Source: UKL13-2 sp031368465
GTDB taxonomy: Bacteria; Pseudomonadota; Gammaproteobacteria; Burkholderiales; Usitatibacteraceae
NCBI GenBank assembly: GCA_031368465.1
Contig: JANMNT010000006.1
Coordinates: forward strand, 1-20,841
Direction of reading: 5' to 3'
Length of the DNA stretch: 20,841 nucleotides
This document shows positions 14,109-20,841 of the stretch, piece by piece. The number at the start of each line of letters is the position of its first letter. Position 1 is the stretch's first letter. The position numbers and the translations under genes are program-made. The notes beneath the pieces are model-generated. The model saw only the letters and a program-made list of their open reading frames with translations. It was not told where the DNA came from and did not search any database.

Positions 14109-17100
14109 CTACACGTCCATTTCCAGGAGTGTAGCCAGGACCCGCCTGGCGGTTGCACGTGAAAAGTAGCGCTCGATATTGGCCAGCCCATTGACCCGCA
14201 GCTGGCTCCACAGTTTTTCGTCGGTATTGGCGCGAATCATGGCGTCGGCAAATGCTTCGGCGGAATCGGCGCACAAAACATCCAGTTCATCGCGAAGGTA
14301 CATGCCTTCGACCGACGGCGTGGTGGCGATCACCGGAACGCCGAACTGCATGGCAATATTGACTTTGCCCTTCACCCCCGCCCCGTAACGCAACGGCGAA
14401 ATCGACAGGCGTGCATTGTTGTAGTGTGATGTGACATCAGGTACGAAGCCGGCGATGACAAAATCACCCGCTGCATATTGTTGCAGACTTGGTGGTGCGT
14501 TACTGCCGATCACGGTGGTGACAATGCCGGCGTTCCTGGCACGCAGAATTGGCACCACATTTTCCACGTACCACGTCACGGCATCCAGATTGGGCGGATG
14601 ACGAAAGCCGCCGATAAACAACACGCCAGCCCGTTCCGCAAAAGACTTTGGTCCGGGTGTATTGACATGAATATTCGAGACGATTTCGACACGGATGTCT
14701 GCAGCTAATTCGGCCAACAATTCTTGCTCAAGCGGACTGACCACCAGTGTCAAATCAGATTTCGCCATGATCGACAACTCTTGTGTTTTCATGCGCGCCG
14801 CAGCTGCGAGCATGACGGCGTCACTCGCCAACTCGGCTTCGCGCTGCTGCCGCAAAAAGTGCAGATCGACGGTGTCAAAAATCAACCGTGCGCGCGGTGC
14901 TACGCGTTTTACCGTATCGACGTGTTTGACTGCGACAGTCGAACGGGAAAGCAGGACGACATCGAATTCCGCGGCGTGCCGCTCGAGAAAACGGGTCACA
15001 TTTGACTCAACCGGGTGATAAATTATTTCCACGCCGAGCGCCTGTATTTGCGACACATAAGGCTCGCGAAATTCGAGGTTGTCGGCCAAAAACGTGACTT
15101 TTGCACCCATCTTGGCCATTAAACCGAGTATTTCAAACATACGCAGGCTGCCGGAATCCTGATCCGGCGTCAGCATGCAGGCATCCACCACCAGCACACG
15201 TCGCTTGGCATAACGATCACGCTCCAATTGCGGCAACAAGCCATTGATGCGGTGTTTGGCCAGCACGCTGCGCCATCTCGCAAGAAATGTCTGTTGGTTA
15301 ACAACTTGATGTTTCTTGACGCCCTGCGTGAGGTCGGTTCCTGAACTCTGGCCTTCAAAATGAACCACAACAGCACGGGGCTGATAAAAGACCCGTTTGC
15401 CCGCCTCGCGAACGCGGAACGCCAAATCGGTATCCTCGTAGTAGGCAGGTGCGTAACGTTCGTCAAATCCGCCCAGCTGATTCCAAAATTCCCGCTTGAG
15501 CAGCAAACACGCGCCCGAGGCGTAATCAACCTCACGCAAATAGTTGTAGGCCGGTTTGCCGGCGTCCTGATTACGTCCCCAGTTCCACGCGGAGCCGTCA
15601 CGCCAGACAATTCCGCCGGCTTCTTGCAAACGGCCGTCAGGATAAATCAGTTTTGCGCCGACCATACCGACATCATCACGTTCGGACCATACGTCTAGCA
15701 TTGCTTTCAGCCAACCAGGTGTGACGATGATGTCATTATTCAGAATCAAGACAAATTCGCCGCGCGCCATTGCCGCCGCTTTATTGCAATTTTTCAAGAA
15801 CCCAAGGTTGACATCATTGCGCACCACCGTTATTCCGGTAATGGGTGCGAGTGCGGCGGCCGCGGGTTCCGGCGAACAGTCGTCGATCACAATAATTTCG
15901 ATTGACTCGTCTGCACAGGTCTCATGAATACTCTTCAGGCATGTATAGGTCATGACGTGTTGACCGTAGACCGGAATGACAATCGAGACCTGCGGCGTCC
16001 GGCTCGTGGCAATTGCCAACGATGCAATGGCATTTTCCTGATGGAATTCAATTGACACCGCGGCCGGTGCGTCTTCCCGACGCACAAATTTCTCATGGAC
16101 GCGCTTGCCGAGTGCGACGGCCCCCTCCTCCCGCAGAATCTGTTTGGCGACGGCGATCTGGTGCGGTAGCGCCCGGCCGTTATTGGCCGCGTCCCGACCA
16201 AACCACAACAGCTGTTTGACGCCGTGAATCAACCATCGCAATGGCGCCGTTACCTTCCATGACGTCGAACTTGAAATCCCGGCATATGCCTGCCTTGCCG
16301 CATCGCGCTCGTGTTCGAGTGTTTCGCGCGTCGTTTCGAGCACGTGCACAAACTCGGTCTGGTTTTCGACAATCTGCCGGTCCAATGTTTCAATATGGAG
16401 ATTCAATGACTGATTCAATTCATTGAGTTCATGCGTCACCGACATTTCATTTGCAAGTGCATCGGCAGCGTCGCCAAGCTCAGCTTCAAGTACCAACCGG
16501 CGCGCAAGCAACGCCTCGAGTTCGATATCGACAGCACGACTGCGTCGTTTCAACTCAGTCCGGGCCTCGTGCTGTCCACAATCAACGCCAAAGGTAAATA
16601 AATCGGCCATGGGCAATGCGTCGGACTCCCCGAGCTGCCTTACCGGATAATATGCGGCGGCGCGCGGGGCACGGGGCGATTCACTTCTTGTCTGCCGGTT
16701 GAGAAACACGGAAACGTAGTCCGCCGCCGAAAAATCACCCGGAAGTTTGTTGCGGGTGGTGATCACCGGGTGTGCCGTCGCCTTGTTTTGTGACGCCGTT
16801 ACCATCAGCGCTTCACACCACTCAGCTGCAGAAGCATCCCACGCCAACAGCCGCGCGTTGGCAATGTGTTCAAGGCGTTCGGTAAATGCGCCCAGCCTGG
16901 AAGCAACAATCGGTAAGCCGCTGTCGAGCGCAGTGCCAAGCGTATACGAGAAACTCTCCGGTACCTGTGCCGGAAAAAACACCACATCCGGCCGCTCAAT
17001 GACGAGTAACCCCGCCAGATCGCTGTCTTGATAACTACCGGTCGCATCGATTGGCAATGCTGGAAAGGCGGGGATAGGCTGGGTTGTCGGTCCGATAATG

Positions 17101-18623
17101 CGAAAGTGAATCGGCCAACCCTGTGACGCGGCATAACGCGCACATTCAACCACCACGTCAAGCCCCTTGCCCGGCGACATGCGTCCGAGTACCGCGACTT
17201 TGAATGCGGGAACGGTGCCACCCTGATCGAGCGAAGGGTGCGGCCAGATCGTTAACTTCAAGTCTCGATGGACGGCAAGAATCCGGTCGCGCAAGTATTG
17301 CGACGGCACAAAGACGCGGGCGGCCGATTTGAGAAGGCGAGCCGCATCCTGACGCCACATGGCGTTGTTCGGACCAACTTCGAGCGCACCGCCGGCTGCC
17401 AAATGGTAATGCGGTGTCAGCGGCCAATGGTCATGCAGCGTGACATCGAGCGGCACGCCCAGGGTCTCGGCTATGTTCCAAAATTGCGGCGCGAACCCAT
17501 CGATGTGATGGACGTGAACGCGCGAGACGGTGAGCCCGCGGAGGCACGACACAAGTTCCGACCAATGCGACGGCATGGAAAACCAAACACACCATTCTTC
17601 GCGCCATTCTTTGGTGGTGCGCAGCCATTCAAGTTTGACGGCTGTATTGCCCGCCGGGCGCAACACCAGCACCTCTGCCTGCTCTTGAACCAATTGCGCC
17701 AGATCATGCACATGCCGTTCAACACCGCCACCAAGCTCGTGGGTCAGGAACAGTATGCGCGGCCGGGCAGAATTGCAGAGCCGATCCCAATCGATCGTGC
17801 GGCGCAACGGTCGCGCCGGGTCTTTTTGCAAGAATGTTGCCATCAATTCATCGAACTGGGGGTAACGTTGTCGGATCAATTGCATCGCGCTTTTTTGACC
17901 AGCACGCGGCTCGTCGACCACCGGCGTGTCGGTGTGCGAGATAAACACGTCCCCGCACAACAAATGCCTGAGCCCGGCGGCGGAGGCGCGCATGCACCAG
18001 TCGGTGGCGGCTGCGTGAAGATCGGTAAAGGTGTCGGCATCCAACATGCCGACGGCGCCGATCGCCGTACGCGTCAGCAACATTTGAAAACCGGCGCCAA
18101 CCGGCAGGTCGATCACGCGGTTTTGATTGACGCGGGCAAATATTGCCGACATTGATGTCGTTGTCATCGCCTCCGGCAATCCAGTTGACGCGCCCGGCGC
18201 CGGGTAACCGGTCAACAACCCGTCACTGGTAAATGGCGAAACCGTGGCGATATCCGGTCCGGATGTGACCACTGCTGACAAACGATCAAGCCAGCCCGCC
18301 GGAGCTTCGCAGTGTCCGTCGAGCAACACCACATGGGAATTGTTGTCGGCTGCCATGGCACGGTTGATTGCGCCCATCACGCCGGCGGGAATTTCGACTT
18401 CGACCACCTCGATCCGCCCCTGTGCCGCCAATTTGCCCAAATAGTCGGATATACCGGTCGCGACCAATCCATCGTTGATCGCAACAACGCGCTGCGCCGG
18501 GGTTAACCCGCCTGCCAATACGCTTTCGATGCAGCGCATGGTTTCAGACAGATTGCTGAAGCCGGTGACGACAATTGAGATGGATTGCATGAATAAATTA
18601 TGGGTCGGCGAAGCAGAGGTCAT
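14109..18623 (-). CDS. Giant multi-domain glycosyltransferase (GT2-GT4-coiled coil-GT2-GT4)
   Basis: One uninterrupted frame encodes about 1504 residues, numbered here from an upstream TTG codon at 18632. Modules in order are: a GT2-like domain (about 15-270, 'SISIVVTG', with 'LLDGH' where a DxD motif is expected); a GT4 domain (about 290-645, 'LTHELGGGVERHVHDL', 'VAVLGRMSPGKGLDVV'); a charged, probably coiled-coil segment (about 690-785); the 'SSSTSWKVTAPLRWL' linker common in such proteins; a canonical GT2 domain (about 880-1120, 'VSIVIPVYGQ', 'IVIDDCS', 'LNNDI', 'YYEDTDLAFRVREAGKRV'); and a C-terminal GT4 domain (about 1145-1500, 'VLFIGGFRHPPNLDA', 'YGAGVKGKV'). It probably builds several linkages of a surface polysaccharide. 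Starts at 18632 (TTG), 18623 (ATG) or 18590 (ATG, directly before the first domain) are all possible; none has a good ribosome site. Confidence 0.9.
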   Translation of the reverse strand: MTSASPTHNLFMQSISIVVTGFSNLSETMRCIESVLAGGLTPAQRVVAINDGLVATGISDYLGKLAAQGRIEVVEVEIPAGVMGAINRAMAADNNSHVVLLDGHCEAPAGWLDRLSAVVTSGPDIATVSPFTSDGLLTGYPAPGASTGLPEAMTTTSMSAIFARVNQNRVIDLPVGAGFQMLLTRTAIGAVGMLDADTFTDLHAAATDWCMRASAAGLRHLLCGDVFISHTDTPVVDEPRAGQKSAMQLIRQRYPQFDELMATFLQKDPARPLRRTIDWDRLCNSARPRILFLTHELGGGVERHVHDLAQLVQEQAEVLVLRPAGNTAVKLEWLRTTKEWREEWCVWFSMPSHWSELVSCLRGLTVSRVHVHHIDGFAPQFWNIAETLGVPLDVTLHDHWPLTPHYHLAAGGALEVGPNNAMWRQDAARLLKSAARVFVPSQYLRDRILAVHRDLKLTIWPHPSLDQGGTVPAFKVAVLGRMSPGKGLDVVVECARYAASQGWPIHFRIIGPTTQPIPAFPALPIDATGSYQDSDLAGLLVIERPDVVFFPAQVPESFSYTLGTALDSGLPIVASRLGAFTERLEHIANARLLAWDASAAEWCEALMVTASQNKATAHPVITTRNKLPGDFSAADYVSVFLNRQTRSESPRAPRAAAYYPVRQLGESDALPMADLFTFGVDCGQHEARTELKRRSRAVDIELEALLARRLVLEAELGDAADALANEMSVTHELNELNQSLNLHIETLDRQIVENQTEFVHVLETTRETLEHERDAARQAYAGISSSTSWKVTAPLRWLIHGVKQLLWFGRDAANNGRALPHQIAVAKQILREEGAVALGKRVHEKFVRREDAPAAVSIEFHQENAIASLAIATSRTPQVSIVIPVYGQHVMTYTCLKSIHETCADESIEIIVIDDCSPEPAAAALAPITGITVVRNDVNLGFLKNCNKAAAMARGEFVLILNNDIIVTPGWLKAMLDVWSERDDVGMVGAKLIYPDGRLQEAGGIVWRDGSAWNWGRNQDAGKPAYNYLREVDYASGACLLLKREFWNQLGGFDERYAPAYYEDTDLAFRVREAGKRVFYQPRAVVVHFEGQSSGTDLTQGVKKHQVVNQQTFLARWRSVLAKHRINGLLPQLERDRYAKRRVLVVDACMLTPDQDSGSLRMFEILGLMAKMGAKVTFLADNLEFREPYVSQIQALGVEIIYHPVESNVTRFLERHAAEFDVVLLSRSTVAVKHVDTVKRVAPRARLIFDTVDLHFLRQQREAELASDAVMLAAAARMKTQELSIMAKSDLTLVVSPLEQELLAELAADIRVEIVSNIHVNTPGPKSFAERAGVLFIGGFRHPPNLDAVTWYVENVVPILRARNAGIVTTVIGSNAPPSLQQYAAGDFVIAGFVPDVTSHYNNARLSISPLRYGAGVKGKVNIAMQFGVPVIATTPSVEGMYLRDELDVLCADSAEAFADAMIRANTDEKLWSQLRVNGLANIERYFSRATARRVLATLLEMDV

Positions 18624-18716
18624 CACATGCAATAGCGTTGCCGGGAAATACGCCGAATGGGGAAAATTGCTTGAACCGCATTATATGTTGGGTCGGCACC
18701 GGTCAAGCGCAGCAAG

Positions 18717-19625
18717 TCAATGGCGCCTGGTCATTAAAGCCAGAAATATTCCCGTCAACAACAAGGCAAACCCCGCCAGTTGCAGCATCGCAAACTGTTC
18801 ACCAAACAACCACCATGCGAGCAACGCCGAACCAATCGGCTCGGCCAGAATAGCCAGTGCAACCATTGCCGGTGTCAGATATTTAAGCGACCAATTGATC
18901 CCGCTATGCCCAAGCAACTGCGGACCGAGCGCCAACCCCAACAGGCATAACCAGCCCAAGTTGCTAAATCCGCCCAGTTTGGCACCGGCGGCCATGGTAA
19001 ATACGCCCAGAAACAGCGCGGCGAACACAAACACCAGCGCGACATACAACCAAATGGAAATGCTGCCGGCCAAACGCCGTCCTATCAACAGGTAGCCACA
19101 TACGGTCAAAGAGCCGATCAATGCAAGCGTGTTACCGAGCAATGGGTTTGGCTGGGCATGGCTCGCACCGACAGTCATGGCGTCCGAGAGGAAAATACAC
19201 AGGCTGCCCGACATTGCTGCAGCGATCCCGATTGCCAGCCAGCCGCCGACACGTTCCTTGAACAATAACCACGATATCAATGCGATCCAGATGGGATTGG
19301 TCGTGACCAAGGCGGTGCTGCTGGCCACCGAGGTAAACGCAAGCGATGAAATCCATGACGCAAAATGCAGGGCCAGAAAAAAGCCCGAGGCGACAGACAG
19401 GATCCAAGTCTGCCTGGACAGTTGCCGCGCCTCACTGCGCAGCCCGGCATTGGTACCGACCCAACATGCCAGCAAACTGCCGGCGATGGCCAGCCGCCAG
19501 AACGCGATTGCCAACGACGGAACCGCCTCGTGTTGCGCGGTCCGGATCATGATTGCGGCGGTCGAAACAATCGCCACCGAAATGCCCAACACCACCAAGG
19601 GGAGCACGGCAGGTTTGTTAGACAT
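18717..19625 (-). CDS. EamA/DMT-superfamily transporter, ten membrane helices
   Basis: This 302-residue inner-membrane protein belongs to the drug/metabolite transporter superfamily. It shows about ten hydrophobic helices arranged as two EamA repeats; the first contains 'WRLAIAGSLLA' and 'ASWISSLAFTSVASSTALV..NPIW', and the second 'SLKYLTPAMVALAILAEPIGSAL..WWLFGE'. Members export amino acids, metabolites or dyes, and the substrate here cannot be read. The ATG at 19625 lies just after the stop of the cysteine-rich gene (TAA, two bases, ATG), with no ribosome site but an AT-rich region with repeats upstream. It could be transcribed with the cysteine-rich gene or from a promoter in that AT-rich stretch. 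Confidence 0.92.
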   Translation of the reverse strand: MSNKPAVLPLVVLGISVAIVSTAAIMIRTAQHEAVPSLAIAFWRLAIAGSLLACWVGTNAGLRSEARQLSRQTWILSVASGFFLALHFASWISSLAFTSVASSTALVTTNPIWIALISWLLFKERVGGWLAIGIAAAMSGSLCIFLSDAMTVGASHAQPNPLLGNTLALIGSLTVCGYLLIGRRLAGSISIWLYVALVFVFAALFLGVFTMAAGAKLGGFSNLGWLCLLGLALGPQLLGHSGINWSLKYLTPAMVALAILAEPIGSALLAWWLFGEQFAMLQLAGFALLLTGIFLALMTRRH

Positions 19626-19627
19626 TA

Positions 19628-20056
19628 TTAAGTAATAACATTAATAACAATCTGTAATACATTGATTTTATTATGTATTAATCTATAATGGCCCATCGGA
19701 CTTTCGCCCGTTGTGTCCTTCACACATTTCATAAAATCGCGCCCATGTTGCGGCTGACAGGTCTTGAATGCGCGAACTTCGGCCAAGCATGCCTCGGCGG
19801 CTTTGCCGCTTAAAGACTGACAAACCAGAGGATTGGCCAACAGGAATTCGCGATCACATGCGAAATGCGCATCGCCTTTTAAAGGGCCGCACTTTTCGGC
19901 CATCTGCATATGCCGCTCACAACGCAGCTGCTCTGCCCCCTGCTTTCTGGCGCACGGCCCGACGTGGCCGACAGCCGCCGGCGACGAGCACAGTATCAGG
20001 CTCAGAATAATTTGCCGGCTAAACGATTTGCTACAAACGGCATTTGGACGATGCAT
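19628..20056 (-). CDS. Exported cysteine-rich protein with two four-cysteine repeats
   Basis: I do not recognise a named family, though similar exported cysteine-rich hypothetical proteins are familiar from betaproteobacteria. The 142 residues start with a basic, hydrophobic signal peptide ('FSRQIILSLILCSSPAAVG', cleavage about residue 30). The mature part has eight cysteines at 35, 46, 56, 67, 79, 90, 100 and 111. Their spacing is C-x10-C-x9-C-x10-C, repeated exactly after an 11-residue gap, so the protein is a tandem duplication of a roughly 44-residue, probably helical, disulfide-paired unit in the periplasm. The ATG at 20056 is preceded by GGGAG five bases upstream; the ATG at 20068 is an alternative. 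The last 20 or so residues are encoded by very AT-rich DNA and look like run-on sequence rather than part of the fold. No function is assigned. Confidence 0.75.
   Translation of the reverse strand: MHRPNAVCSKSFSRQIILSLILCSSPAAVGHVGPCARKQGAEQLRCERHMQMAEKCGPLKGDAHFACDREFLLANPLVCQSLSGKAAEACLAEVRAFKTCQPQHGRDFMKCVKDTTGESPMGHYRLIHNKINVLQIVINVIT
19633..19650. repeat. Tandem 9-base direct repeat before the DMT transporter gene
   Basis: Two adjacent copies, TAATAACAT and TAATAACAA, differ at the last base only. They lie 8 to 25 bases before the transporter start and inside the AT-rich end of the cysteine-rich gene. They may be an operator or simply low-complexity DNA. Confidence 0.5.
19655..19680. 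promoter_or_regulatory. Perfect 8-base inverted repeat, operator-like
   Basis: TAATACAT and ATGTATTA form an exact dyad around a 10-base spacer, centred about 43 bases before the transporter start. There is no G/C-rich stem or T run, so a terminator is unlikely; a binding site for a dimeric regulator is the simplest reading. It overlaps the final codons of the cysteine-rich gene. Confidence 0.4.
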
Positions 20057-20082
20057 CGCGACTCCCATGCGTTTCCGCCTGA

Positions 20083-20313
20083 CTATTTTGGTGGTTGAAC
20101 AAGTTTTGCCACTATTTTTCGGGCAATTGGCGCCATCAGCATGACGGCGGGAAATGCACAGGCCCACGCAACAACAAAAGCGCGCATCCAGCGGGTCACA
20201 AAATCCGCAACAAAGCCCAGGTTAAGCAGGGTCAGCACCGCGGACATTACAAACGCCATCAGCATCGACATAAAAAACGCAAAAACGATTGCGGTGTATT
20301 TCGCCGGAATCAT
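20083..20313 (-). CDS. Small two-helix membrane protein, DUF2798-like
   Basis: This 76-residue protein has two hydrophobic helices, about residues 8-30 and 44-66, joined by a loop with 'NLGFVADFVTRWMRAF'. It ends with 'MAPIARKIVAKLV' and a basic C-terminus. The pattern matches DUF2798 proteins, a widespread family of small inner-membrane proteins with no known function. The ATG at 20313 has a weak AGG upstream. It lies between cysN (49 bases upstream) and the cysteine-rich gene (about 26 bases downstream) on the same strand, so it may share their transcript. Confidence 0.8.
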   Translation of the reverse strand: MIPAKYTAIVFAFFMSMLMAFVMSAVLTLLNLGFVADFVTRWMRAFVVAWACAFPAVMLMAPIARKIVAKLVQPPK

Positions 20314-20362
20314 GAATCGGTACCTGATGACGCTAGACGGCCATGTTTGAAGGTCGCTGCAA

Positions 20363-20841
20363 TCAAGTTTCAGCAGGCTCGATAATCATGCCCGCGGCAA
20401 CCGTGCGATTGGTTGCGTCATCGATCAACACAAAACAACCGGTGGTCCGGTTGGTCTCAAATGCATCAAAAATCAACGGCTGTTGTGTCGATATCTGAAC
20501 ATGTGCGATTTCGTTCATCGCCAGCGTATTGGACGGCACAGGTTCCTTTGCCAGCGTTTCAACATTCAGCCGAAATCCAATTTTCTCAACCACGGCACGG
20601 GTTGATTGTGTTGTATGTTTTATCCAGTATCGACGGCCAAACACCATATTAGACGGGTCTAACCAGCACATATTGGCTGAAAACGCGCTTCCCACATGGG
20701 GTTTGTGTTTCGCCGTTATTGCGACGTCGGGCGTCTCCACGTTTGCCACCAGCATGTCTCCACGGGATACATCGAGTTGCCGATCCAACACCAATGTCAC
20801 CGCCTGTTCCTCATGTGCCACCTCGTGATCGCCGCCGTCGC
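20363..20841 (-). CDS. cysN: Sulfate adenylyltransferase subunit 1 (CysN), C-terminal part only
   Basis: CysN is the GTPase subunit that drives ATP sulfurylase (with CysD) to make adenosine 5'-phosphosulfate from sulfate and ATP, the first step of sulfate assimilation. The frame is open to the last base of the window, so the GTPase domain lies outside; about 159 C-terminal residues are seen. They match the EF-Tu-like domains II/III: 'AVTLVLDRQLDVSRGDML', 'YWIKHTTQSTRA', 'LAMNEIAHVQIST' and 'TNRTTGCFVLIDDATN', ending 'AAGMI'. The protein stops there, so no CysC (APS kinase) domain is fused. A GTG at 20821 falls inside the domain and is not a true start. Confidence 0.93.
   Translation of the reverse strand, partial: DGGDHEVAHEEQAVTLVLDRQLDVSRGDMLVANVETPDVAITAKHKPHVGSAFSANMCWLDPSNMVFGRRYWIKHTTQSTRAVVEKIGFRLNVETLAKEPVPSNTLAMNEIAHVQISTQQPLIFDAFETNRTTGCFVLIDDATNRTVAAGMIIEPAET

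Noticed and set aside
17268..18155. Plus-strand open frame of 295 codons opposite the giant glycosyltransferase gene
   Set aside because: It lies wholly antisense to well-supported GT2 and GT4 domains, has no recognisable motif or ribosome site, and is explained by codon bias of the true gene.
19655..19680. Inverted repeat read as a Rho-independent terminator
   Set aside because: The stem is only A/T-rich with one G-C pair's worth of strength, the spacer is long and no T run follows in a useful place.

Overview
This window looks like a chromosomal stretch from a proteobacterium, most likely a betaproteobacterium. The evidence is the gene order pheT - ihfA - MerR-type regulator - tRNA-Pro(GGG), the Tat-exported high-potential iron-sulfur protein (HiPIP), the CysN-type sulfate adenylyltransferase and the style of the hypothetical genes. 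The genus cannot be named from sequence reading alone. No insertion sequence, phage gene, integrase or CRISPR array was seen.

Layout. (1) 1-2910, plus strand: the 3' part of pheT (cut by the window edge), ihfA, a small MerR-like regulator overlapping the end of ihfA, then tRNA-Pro with its own -10 element and a hairpin terminator that works on both strands. (2) 2944-4476, minus strand: a tight set transcribed folE -> BLUF photoreceptor -> Tat-exported HiPIP. (3) 4477-4777: a 301-base gap, AT-rich on the folE side, separating divergent genes. (4) 4778-7875, plus strand: two tandem paralogous membrane histidine kinases joined by a GTGA overlap. The first is a complete hybrid kinase with a receiver domain. 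The second keeps the phospho-accepting histidine but has lost key ATP-binding residues. (5) 8065-14073, plus strand: a surface-glycan operon of asparagine-synthetase-like amidotransferase, GT4 glycosyltransferase, second amidotransferase and GT9 glycosyltransferase, joined by ATGA overlaps or a 2-base gap. (6) 14109-18623, minus strand, convergent with that operon: one very large glycosyltransferase of about 1500 residues with GT2, GT4, coiled-coil, GT2 and GT4 modules. (7) 18717-20841, minus strand: the C-terminal part of cysN (cut by the window edge), a DUF2798-like two-helix membrane protein, an exported protein with eight regularly spaced cysteines, and a ten-helix EamA/DMT transporter.

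How the genes may work together. Regions 5 and 6 together supply glycosyl transfer (five recognisable catalytic modules plus GT9) and side-chain amidation for a cell-surface polysaccharide or lipopolysaccharide; this is inference from families and context. The folE-BLUF-HiPIP set suggests a light- or redox-linked unit in which pterin/folate synthesis is coupled to a blue-light sensor. The kinase pair suggests a signalling module in which a degenerate kinase is phosphorylated by, or modulates, its intact neighbour; no output regulator lies next to it.

The most unusual observations are the degenerate tandem kinase, the folE-BLUF-HiPIP arrangement, the duplicated four-cysteine repeat in the small exported protein, the four-module glycosyltransferase facing the amidotransferase operon, and the AT-rich dyad and direct repeats buried in the end of the cysteine-rich gene just before the transporter.
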